6,126 nucleotides of DNA, taken from the NCBI GenBank assembly GCA_004028495.1, contig MTKS01000103.1:1-6126 (forward strand), read 5' to 3'. The first letter of the stretch is position 1; the number at the start of each line of letters is the position of its first letter. The notes below the pieces were generated by a model. The model ran no database searches. It worked only from the letters and a program-made list of their open reading frames with translations, and was not told where the DNA came from. The position numbers and the translations under genes are program-made. Positions 1-5,583 of this stretch are shown piece after piece. This stretch comes from Candidatus Electrothrix marina. GTDB taxonomy: Bacteria; Desulfobacterota; Desulfobulbia; Desulfobulbales; Desulfobulbaceae.

Positions 1-757
1 GCAATTGCAAAGCGCGATGTGCAGTAAGGCCGTACTGTTGGGCCTTGTCGCGGATGCTGTCGTCCACCTCTGCCGGGCAGACCTCGCGGGTGGCACCGGG
101 CTGGTACTTGGCCTCGTAATCAAAGAACGCGTATTTTGCATCAGGGATGACCTCCACCAGGGGCAGGGGCGTCAGCTCGTCATTGCCGAGCACACCCACG
201 GTGATTTCCCGACCTTGGATAAACTCTTCCACCATAACCTGGTTGTCGTGCTCAAAGGCGGTGGTCAGGGCAGGGGAGAGCTGTTTTGGTTCACGGACAA
301 GGGACATGCCCAGAGAGGAGCCCTGGCGGATAGGTTTGACCACCACAGGCAGGGTGAGTTTGGCCAGCAGAGGGGCAGGGTCGGCGATATGTTCCTTGCT
401 CGCCATTTCCCAGGCTGCAATCGGCAGGCCGTGCAGGCGGTACATGGTTTTGGCGAGATTCTTATCCATTGCCAGGGCACTGCCCAGCACGCCGGAACCC
501 TGGTAGGGGATGCCCAGTAGCTCCAGCATGCCCTGGACTGTACCGTCCTCGCCGTGGATGCCGTGCAGAAGAATGAAGGCTGCGTCCAGCTGCTCTGCAT
601 CTGCGGCAAGACGGGCCAAGTCAATGGCGGGATCGTAGCGCACAACCTCGTATTTCTCTTTATTCAGGGCCTGTTCTACTCCGGCGGCGCCTTTCAGTGA
701 GACCTCGCGTTCGCCGGAGGTGCCTCCGGCGATCAGGGCTAGTCGTATTTTGTTCAT
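1..757 (-). CDS. ddl: D-alanine--D-alanine ligase, 5' part (C-terminus beyond window)
   Basis: This cytoplasmic ATP-grasp ligase joins two D-alanines, using ATP, to make the D-Ala-D-Ala end of the peptidoglycan precursor. The first 252 residues are visible. Seen are the N-terminal GGTSGEREVSL segment (residues 11-21, with the catalytic Glu at 16), LHGIHGEDG (64-72) followed by QG, the ATP-grasp segment KPIRQGSSLGM (141-151), VEEFIQGRE (176-184) and the omega-loop FFDYEAKY (211-218). The last Tyr, Y218, aligns by my reading with E. coli DdlB Y216, which favours D-Ala over D-lactate; this is therefore a housekeeping Ddl rather than a VanA-type ligase. The family is usually 300-320 residues, so about 55-65 residues, including the Mg-binding C-terminal motif, lie off the left edge. 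The start is the ATG whose product opens MNKIRLALIAGG, as expected. I see no strong Shine-Dalgarno site before it. The restriction-modification gene lies 90 nt upstream on the same strand, so read-through transcription is possible. Confidence 0.95.
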   Translation of the reverse strand, partial: MNKIRLALIAGGTSGEREVSLKGAAGVEQALNKEKYEVVRYDPAIDLARLAADAEQLDAAFILLHGIHGEDGTVQGMLELLGIPYQGSGVLGSALAMDKNLAKTMYRLHGLPIAAWEMASKEHIADPAPLLAKLTLPVVVKPIRQGSSLGMSLVREPKQLSPALTTAFEHDNQVMVEEFIQGREITVGVLGNDELTPLPLVEVIPDAKYAFFDYEAKYQPGATREVCPAEVDDSIRDKAQQYGLTAHRALQL

Positions 758-802
758 GGTGTTGTTTAATGTTTTTGATGAACTGAGAAGTCTTCTTGTT
801 TG

Positions 803-829
803 ACGGCCCCCTTTTTTGAATGGGGCTGT
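803..829. terminator. Weak hairpin between the restriction gene and ddl
   Basis: GCCCC (806-810) pairs with GGGGC (822-826) around an 11-nt loop. On a plus-strand transcript the stem extends by a G-U and two more pairs (803-805 with 827-829). It lies about 20 nt beyond the stop codon of the minus-strand restriction gene. The minus-strand side is followed by CAAACAAG rather than a U-run, so it is a poor intrinsic terminator in that direction. It is a weak candidate for separating the restriction gene from ddl. Confidence 0.2.
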
Positions 830-847
830 AATTTTACGTAATATTAG

Positions 848-3580
848 TTATGTAACCTTAATTAACCCCTCATTCTCTGCGGTCAATTCCTCGTACAGGG
901 CAAAAAGGAACTGCATTCTGTTCAGTTCGTTGGTAAAGGGTTGGGAGCGGTAGCATGTATCAACGGCCTTGTCTAAGGCGGCATGGGCCTTGGTCAATTG
1001 TGCGGGCATGGTCAGCGGGTCGTACAGGTCGGCAAGGGTGCTGTCTGGGAACTGGGCGCGGGCGGCAAGTACGGCCTGGGCTGCCTGTTCCACCTTTGCT
1101 TTTTGCTTATCTGTTGCGTTGATGGGCCAGGGGAAGTTGTTGTAGACAAGGCCGATGGAATAGCGATAATCGCTTTTTAATCTGCCTGCCGTGTAGCGCA
1201 TCCAAGCCATGTGCATGGTGGAAGAGAGTATGCCGAAGTGATAGGGTTCGGCACTTTGCGAGATATTGACCAAGTTGCTTGCCATGATTTCAGGCGAGAT
1301 AAACCCGAACGGAATATACTTTCTTCTTTCAGATGAAACGCCCGGAATAAGAAGATAATTCCCGGCTGGCATATTTTCAACACAAAACCGAGTCGGAGTC
1401 GTAGCCAATTTCAATGTAGATTTCCTTTTGCTTTCCATCCTGAGAGCTTGTACTTTTTTTATCCGTTCAATACAGGCTGGCATCTGTTTCAGTTCTGCCG
1501 GTGAGCAATCTCCCAACCACAAACACCACCGTTCAATACCATTGAGAAATTCTCTTGCCCCTATCCATTGTCTGAAAAATGGAGCTGCCTTGGGCTCTAT
1601 CGCAAGAAATGCCGCTTTTTCTTCCGGCGTGAACAGATAGTGACCGCCGTCAATAGGCTGATTGCCGATGCCGACCTTGGGTGCATCGCATAAGGGATTC
1701 CTTTGATTCTCAAGAACAACCAAAGGGCCATCAACAAGATAGGCGTTAATGTTCGCCGCCTTTATCTCATGCGGTTCGGACCGGATATCATCATATTCGT
1801 AAATCCTCTTTTCCTTGCGGCTGAATGCGGCAAAACCGATAATCACGCAATGCACAGCCGCCTTGCCCCTTGCTTCGCTGTTCCACTGAAAGGTGCGATG
1901 GGCAAAGTTGATGCTGATATTTTCCACAGCCAGTTTTTTCCATAAAACCCCGACCTGCTCTCCCTGGGCGATTGAATTTGTCGAAACAAAGGCGCATTCA
2001 ATCTGGGTACCCTGAATATACTGCGCTGCCAGAAAATACCAGCCCGTGACATAATCCAGAATACCGCAACCTTTTATCTTACCGCTGATTGCGGCAATCT
2101 CCGCCCGTTGCTCCGGCTGCTGATATTTGGAACCGATAAAGGGCGGATTACCAAGAATATAGGAAAGTCGCTCCTGCTCAACCACGCTTTCCCAAGGGAT
2201 TTCCAACGCATTTCCATGAACAATATTAGCGCTGGATTGTAAGGGGATACGGGCAAAGTACATGCCGAAGGCTTCCGAAACCTTTAGGTTTATCTGATGA
2301 TCAACCAGCCACATGGCAACCTGGGCAATCTGCGCCGGGAACTCTTCGTATTCAATCCCGTAAAACTGATCCACATTTACCCGGATCAGCATCCCTACAT
2401 CAACTACCCCCTGACCGCCCGGATAGAGAACTTTCAGTACTTCCAGCTCAAGGAGCCGCAATTCTCTGTAGGTGATAACCAAAAAATTACCACAGCCGCA
2501 AGCCGGGTCAAGAAAGGTGAGTCGGGACAGTTTGGCGTGGAATTCAGTAAGCTTCTTTTTCGACTTTTTGACCCGCGCAAACTCGCCTTGTAGATCCTCC
2601 AGAAAAAGGGGATTGATCAGCTTGAGAATATTGGCTTCAGAGGTGTAATGCGCTCCCAGGTTTCGCCGCTCTTCCGCATCCATGACCGACTGAAACAGAC
2701 TACCAAAGATAGCCGGAGAAATCCCGGCCCAATCCAGCTCGCAGGCATCAAGCAGCATATTCCGCATGTCGGCATTGAATCCGGCCACGGGCAGGGATTC
2801 GGCGAACAGATCCCCGTTGATATATTCAAAGGCCGCTAAATGCTCGGGCAGGGTTGCCAGCCGTTGTTCATGGGGAGTGTTGAGCACCTGAAAAAGATGG
2901 TTCAGGCGGTCGGCAAGGTCGGAACCGTCTTCAGCCGTATGGATTTGAATAAGGTCACGCAACAGGTTCTTTTCAAAGATGCCGGTGTCTTCGGCAAAGA
3001 GACAGAAGAGCAGGCGGACAAGATACCGCTCCAGATCATGGCCCGCATAACCGATAGCCTTGAGCTCATCATGCAGGCGACCCATTTTTTCCGCCGCCTT
3101 GATATTGACCGGATCTTCCGGGCGTACTTCCGTTGCTGTATAGCCCGCCATAAAGGCGAAATGCTTGATATTGGCGGGCAGGTCGGCAAGCTGAAACTCG
3201 GCAACGATTTCCCCACCTCGGTCATAATCATAAAGTCGGAACCGCTCGAAATCGGAAACCAGAATGAACTTGGGCAGCTCTTTATCAGTCAGCCCGGAAA
3301 AATAATCAGTTGCCTGATGATGGGCGCGATCAAGATCTTTTCCTTTTGATTTATGTTCGATCAGCAGAGTACCTTTCCAGAGCAGATCAATAAACCCGGC
3401 TTTGCCGTCACCCTTTTTGACGTGTTGCTCAAAGCTGGCCACCCGCCTGCGGGAAATACCAAACACATTGAAGAAATCATCCCAGAAAGATTTTGCTTCC
3501 GCATGTTCGCTGGTTTCGTCCTTCCATTCCGCAGCAAAGGCAAAGGCCCGGTTGCGTATTTCATTCCATGATAGGGGCAT
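848..3580 (-). CDS. MmeI-like single-chain restriction-modification enzyme (Type IIL/IIG)
   Basis: A 910-residue protein, close to MmeI (about 919), predicted to methylate an adenine in an asymmetric site and to cut DNA at a fixed distance from it. Domain order matches MmeI. The N-terminal nuclease (about 1-155) carries D65-x9-E75-H-K77, the D-x9-E-x-K spacing of MmeI. A helical connector (about 156-300) follows. The methyltransferase (about 301-620) has GAHYTS (309-314), the SAM-binding DPACGCGNF (358-366), GIEYEEF (408-414) and the catalytic NPPF (478-481), typical of N6-adenine enzymes of the gamma class. The target recognition domain (about 620-820) ends in GRLKSDYRYS (799-808) and NNFPWP (814-819). 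A helical tail closes the protein. No frameshift or missing motif is seen, so it should be active. The start ATG is preceded by AAGGAA (3591-3596, 10 nt away). Specificity resides within the chain, and no separate methylase, nuclease or S subunit is nearby. Database entries of this family are often called only 'class I SAM-dependent DNA methyltransferase', which understates the nuclease. The recognition sequence cannot be read fully from the protein. Confidence 0.93.
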   Translation of the reverse strand: MPLSWNEIRNRAFAFAAEWKDETSEHAEAKSFWDDFFNVFGISRRRVASFEQHVKKGDGKAGFIDLLWKGTLLIEHKSKGKDLDRAHHQATDYFSGLTDKELPKFILVSDFERFRLYDYDRGGEIVAEFQLADLPANIKHFAFMAGYTATEVRPEDPVNIKAAEKMGRLHDELKAIGYAGHDLERYLVRLLFCLFAEDTGIFEKNLLRDLIQIHTAEDGSDLADRLNHLFQVLNTPHEQRLATLPEHLAAFEYINGDLFAESLPVAGFNADMRNMLLDACELDWAGISPAIFGSLFQSVMDAEERRNLGAHYTSEANILKLINPLFLEDLQGEFARVKKSKKKLTEFHAKLSRLTFLDPACGCGNFLVITYRELRLLELEVLKVLYPGGQGVVDVGMLIRVNVDQFYGIEYEEFPAQIAQVAMWLVDHQINLKVSEAFGMYFARIPLQSSANIVHGNALEIPWESVVEQERLSYILGNPPFIGSKYQQPEQRAEIAAISGKIKGCGILDYVTGWYFLAAQYIQGTQIECAFVSTNSIAQGEQVGVLWKKLAVENISINFAHRTFQWNSEARGKAAVHCVIIGFAAFSRKEKRIYEYDDIRSEPHEIKAANINAYLVDGPLVVLENQRNPLCDAPKVGIGNQPIDGGHYLFTPEEKAAFLAIEPKAAPFFRQWIGAREFLNGIERWCLWLGDCSPAELKQMPACIERIKKVQALRMESKRKSTLKLATTPTRFCVENMPAGNYLLIPGVSSERRKYIPFGFISPEIMASNLVNISQSAEPYHFGILSSTMHMAWMRYTAGRLKSDYRYSIGLVYNNFPWPINATDKQKAKVEQAAQAVLAARAQFPDSTLADLYDPLTMPAQLTKAHAALDKAVDTCYRSQPFTNELNRMQFLFALYEELTAENEGLIKVT

Positions 3581-3875
3581 AAACGAGACGTTCCTTAATT
3601 TTAAAAACCGGTTGGCTCTGTTGCAGTGAACTAACCATTCCGGCTTGCAAAAGTAAACAACAACCTTTTTCCAAACAGGTAAAAAGTATACTCGAATTTT
3701 CAGGGCAAAATCGGAGGGAAGGGCGACGGAGGAGAGGGTGAGGTCATAGATTTACATCTCAACGAGGGAAGACAAGGCCGGAATTTGAGGGCTAAGGCAA
3801 GAAAAGAGGGTCCATGCGTTACGCACACACCCGGCAGGTAGCAGGATTTTTAACTCTGAAATATTTAAGATGTCG
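3581..3875. other. Gene-free gap between the restriction gene and the two-CW gene
   Basis: I see no gene here. The right part (about 3701-3812) is strikingly purine-rich on the plus strand, with GAGGG at 3714, 3734, 3764, 3787 and 3806. The left part must hold the promoter of the restriction gene, read leftward. The best -10 candidate is TATACT on the minus strand (3685-3690), about 105 nt upstream of the ATG, but I find no convincing -35 box at the right distance. A short stem TGTCG/CGACA (3871-3875 with 3884-3888) overlaps the two-CW stop codon. It lacks a U-tract and is not a good terminator. Confidence 0.5.
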
Positions 3876-4160
3876 TCACGATGCGACAAGTAACTCTTTT
3901 GATTTTTTAACTAAACTGTAAAAGTCACATTTGCCGCATTCTGCTGTTTCCACCTCGTAACTTGCTGGATCCTCCATTCCGCAAGAAAAAGCACCATGAA
4001 AAATCCAACAGCAACGCCCGCCGTTCTTGCCGTCATGGACACCGTTCAGTCGATCATAAGTAGACACAGGGCATACTCCAAGTGCAAAGGCATTTATTCC
4101 GTTGGGCTCTCTACCGCATTTTTTAAATTCCCAACAATTTATAGTGCGTTCATTCGTCAT
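3876..4160 (-). CDS. Two-CW domain small cysteine-rich protein
   Basis: A 94-residue protein with eight cysteines: C9, C15, C30, C50, C51, C60, C75 and C78. It opens with CWEFKKCGRE (9-18), continues with LGVCP (27-31) and GVHDGKNGGR (40-49), has a second Cys-Trp pair at C51-W52, and ends with C-x2-C followed by DFY (75-81). This pattern matches what I know as the two-CW domain, found in anaerobes either alone or attached to signalling proteins. Its biochemical role is unknown to me. The spacing of cysteines suggests a metal or iron-sulfur site, which is inference. The reading frame is open to an earlier ATG at 4232, but the start at 4160 is preferred because GAGG sits 5 nt upstream and the domain begins right after it. 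The extra 24 residues would be hydrophobic and untypical. No signal peptide or membrane segment is seen, so it is probably cytoplasmic. It stands alone; no neighbour indicates its pathway. Confidence 0.82.
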   Translation of the reverse strand: MTNERTINCWEFKKCGREPNGINAFALGVCPVSTYDRLNGVHDGKNGGRCCWIFHGAFSCGMEDPASYEVETAECGKCDFYSLVKKSKELLVAS

Positions 4161-4235
4161 TATAACCTCAATGATCAATACGATCTGTTTGGAAAAAAAC
4201 TTATGTTTAACGCTGGATACGACACCGGACAAGGT

Positions 4236-4257
4236 ATACAGATATAATTATCTGTAT
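4236..4257. promoter_or_regulatory. Perfect 9-bp palindrome, possible operator of the two-CW gene
   Basis: ATACAGATA (4236-4244) and TATCTGTAT (4249-4257) are perfect inverted repeats around TAAT. The dyad lies 76 nt upstream of the two-CW start and covers its likely -10 box, a position typical for a repressor site. On the plus strand it is followed by seven Ts (4257-4263), so it could also act as a weak, AT-rich terminator for rightward transcripts. The symmetry is directly visible; the function is inferred. Confidence 0.45.
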
Positions 4258-4275
4258 TTTTTTGAGGAGATACAA
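4247..4275 (-). promoter_or_regulatory. Candidate promoter of the two-CW gene
   Basis: Read on the minus strand, TTGTAT (4270-4275) and GATAAT (4247-4252) are separated by 17 nt. The -10 box matches the sigma-70 consensus at five of six positions and the -35 at three. It would give a leader of roughly 80 nt before the two-CW ATG at 4160. The -10 box lies inside the palindrome at 4236-4257. On the opposite strand TATAAT (4243-4248) could serve a divergent promoter, with only a partial -35 (ACGACA, 4219-4224). Confidence 0.35.
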
Positions 4276-4551
4276 AAGATGATCTTGTAAAAAGCGCAGA
4301 AAGCGAAAAATCTCTAACGGTAATACATTGAGTTACTGAATGAATTTCCGAAGATTTGGATTTTTCACGAAAGCATCAAAAAACAGAGGAAAAAGGAAAA
4401 CTTTCTATTTCTTAAGCAGTAATTATGCCATGATTATGCAATATACATTTTTTAATGTTGTTATCATTGTATCTTGTCGCAATGAAAATAAATTACCGTC
4501 GGTGTTACCATCAAGTAATTTAATAGTGATGTTCTTCGCTGGCCTCAAATC

Positions 4552-4568
4552 CGGGTAGCTATTACCCG
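4552..4568. repeat. Small perfect inverted repeat
   Basis: CGGGTA (4552-4557) and TACCCG (4563-4568) form a 6-bp stem with a 5-nt loop. It sits exactly where the AT-rich block ends and GC content rises. No U-run follows on either strand, so it is not an obvious terminator. It could mark the edge of an inserted or rearranged segment; the significance is uncertain. Confidence 0.35.
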
Positions 4569-4814
4569 TTGAACAAGAATGATTGGGTACAATGTTGCCA
4601 TTGTTTCCAAATGTCGAAACAGCCCTTTGGGCGGCGAAAACGGACAAGGAAGATGCTTTTGCAGGTGTTTCAGGGGGCAATCCCAGCTCACAATAGAGAG
4701 GCACTTCAAGTGTTGAGCGGGGCGGGAACTGCACAAGAGGGTCGTACACACTTTCTGTCCCGAACTCTCCATCGCCCGCCTTTTTTCCTCGTGTCAAAAA
4801 ACAGGAAATCCCGT

Positions 4815-4854
4815 TTGACAAAAAGTGACTTTTCTAATACTGATTAAGATCAGT
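4815..4854 (+). promoter_or_regulatory. Candidate rightward promoter with overlapping dyad
   Basis: A perfect consensus -35 box, TTGACA (4815-4820), is followed 17 nt later by a poor -10 (TACTGA, 4838-4843), or 15 nt later by AATACT (4836-4841). A 6-bp inverted repeat, ACTGAT-TAAG-ATCAGT (4839-4854), overlaps the -10 region and could be a regulator site or the start of a transcript hairpin. It would give a leader of nearly 200 nt ahead of the secreted-protein gene. The weak -10 keeps confidence low. Confidence 0.3.
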
Positions 4855-4882
4855 TTATCCGTGAAGGATACAGGCTCCTCCC

Positions 4883-4996
4883 CGCCGACGGACTCATTGA
4901 CCATAAAGCCTGCCATAAAGGGGTGCACGACGGCAATTCCCCTATGCTTTATATATTAACCATAACGGCACCGCCTCGGGCTTTTCTCCGTCGGCG
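4883..4996 (+). promoter_or_regulatory. Possible structured leader with long-range 10-bp stem
   Basis: CGCCGACGGA (4883-4892) and TCCGTCGGCG (4987-4996) are perfect complements 94 nt apart, able to close a large RNA structure ending 39 nt before the ATG at 5036. Inside, ATAAAG (4915-4920) can pair with CTTTAT (4947-4952), and GGG (4921-4923) with CCC (4940-4942). CCATAAAG occurs twice (4901, 4913). CGACGG recurs at 4928-4933 and could compete with the first arm for the same CCGTCG (4988-4993), a switch-like arrangement. It does not match any riboswitch class I can recall, including the c-di-GMP-I class. No well-formed intrinsic terminator is included. Confidence 0.35.
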
Positions 4997-5035
4997 ACAT
5001 CATAAAATTTTACGGTGAAGAAGACTGGAATTGCG

Positions 5036-5530
5036 ATGACCACGGCGCATATGCAAAATGGCATAAGATCACCTTTACGCGTAGCTAGCCGTTATTTAAT
5101 TCTGCTCCGGTTCGCCCTTGTTTATCTCCTCCTTGCAGGATCGGCACTCGCCTCGTCCTCTCCTTTCGCCTCTGTCCACAGCGGGTTATATAAGGATAAA
5201 ACCTTTGCCGAGGCAATCACTGTTTTTACCCCGTATGAAAAAATCTACCTGCTGGTAGAGTTCCGACAGCTGCAACCGGGAAAATTCACTCTGACAACAG
5301 ATTGGCTGACTCCCTGGGGCGAGCTGGAGCATCAAAGTAATTATTCTTTTGAGATTACCAAGTTCACACCGTCCTTGAAGGTTTGTTCCTGGCTTAATCT
5401 TTGGAAGAACGGCCCGGTAAAGCACTTGCTGACCGGTGAGGATTTTAAAAAGGAATTTTACGGGACCTGGACGGTTCGACTCTTTCTCAACGGCAAACAA
5501 ATCCATAGCCAGAGCTTTGATGTGCAGTAG
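5036..5530 (+). CDS. Secreted protein of unknown function
   Basis: A 164-residue protein I do not recognise. It has a clear Sec signal peptide: basic residues (R11, R15, R19), a hydrophobic stretch at about 20-39, and an A-x-A cleavage site at A37-L38-A39, leaving about 125 mature residues in the periplasm or outside the cell. The mature part alternates short hydrophobic and polar runs and ends in YGTWTVRLFLNGK and SFDVQ, which reads like a small beta-sandwich (Ig-like) domain. That fold is inference. It has a single cysteine in the mature chain, no lipobox and no catalytic motif. The frame is open from a GTG at 5015, but ATG 5036 is preferred because GGAA lies 5 nt upstream and the longer start lacks a ribosome site; ATG 5051 is also possible. 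The SAM hydroxide adenosyltransferase gene follows after 53 nt on the same strand without an evident terminator, so the two may be co-transcribed. Confidence 0.8.
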   Translation: MTTAHMQNGIRSPLRVASRYLILLRFALVYLLLAGSALASSSPFASVHSGLYKDKTFAEAITVFTPYEKIYLLVEFRQLQPGKFTLTTDWLTPWGELEHQSNYSFEITKFTPSLKVCSWLNLWKNGPVKHLLTGEDFKKEFYGTWTVRLFLNGKQIHSQSFDVQ

Positions 5531-5583
5531 GTCAGGGCCTCTCCATTATCTTTCCTTTTTTTCACAACATGTAGGAATGTCCC

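Larger units (their letters stand above)
4276..5035. other. Long stretch without a confident gene
   Basis: Three zones can be told apart. From about 4290 to 4550 the DNA is AT-rich (29% GC by hand count over 4321-4500) with no credible coding. A 72-codon frame at 4340-4558 (plus) has a weak ribosome site and low-complexity content. From about 4551 to 4830 GC returns to near 50% and long frames are open on both strands (4423-4821 minus from a TTG, 4545-4772 minus, 4569-4847 plus from a TTG). None has a ribosome site or a product I recognise, and they overlap one another, so at most one could be real; a decayed gene or insertion is possible. From 4815 onward the DNA looks regulatory, with promoter-like and inverted-repeat elements described separately. 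A ribosome-site-like GAGGAG (4264-4269) precedes a four-codon frame (4279-4290, Met-Ile-Leu-stop), perhaps a leader minigene or chance. Confidence 0.5.

Noticed and set aside
5..520. 171-codon frame on the plus strand opposite ddl
   Set aside because: The opposite strand encodes a clear Ddl with catalytic motifs throughout; this frame is its shadow.
1454..1460. Run of seven T (A7 in the coding strand) in the recognition domain as a phase-variation tract
   Set aside because: Seven bases is short for slippage-based switching, the frame is intact and no other repeat supports it.
2840..3349. 169-codon plus-strand frame inside the restriction gene
   Set aside because: It lies entirely antisense to the connector and nuclease domain of the MmeI-like protein, has no recognisable product, and is best explained as a shadow frame.
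4161..4232. Upstream extension of the two-CW protein to ATG 4232
   Set aside because: The extra 24 residues are not part of the domain, and ATG 4160 has a well-placed GAGG; the extension would also consume the promoter leader.
4848..5018. Open frame of 57 codons on the plus strand before the secreted-protein gene
   Set aside because: It has no suitable start codon or ribosome site near its beginning and no recognisable product; the inverted repeats explain the region better.
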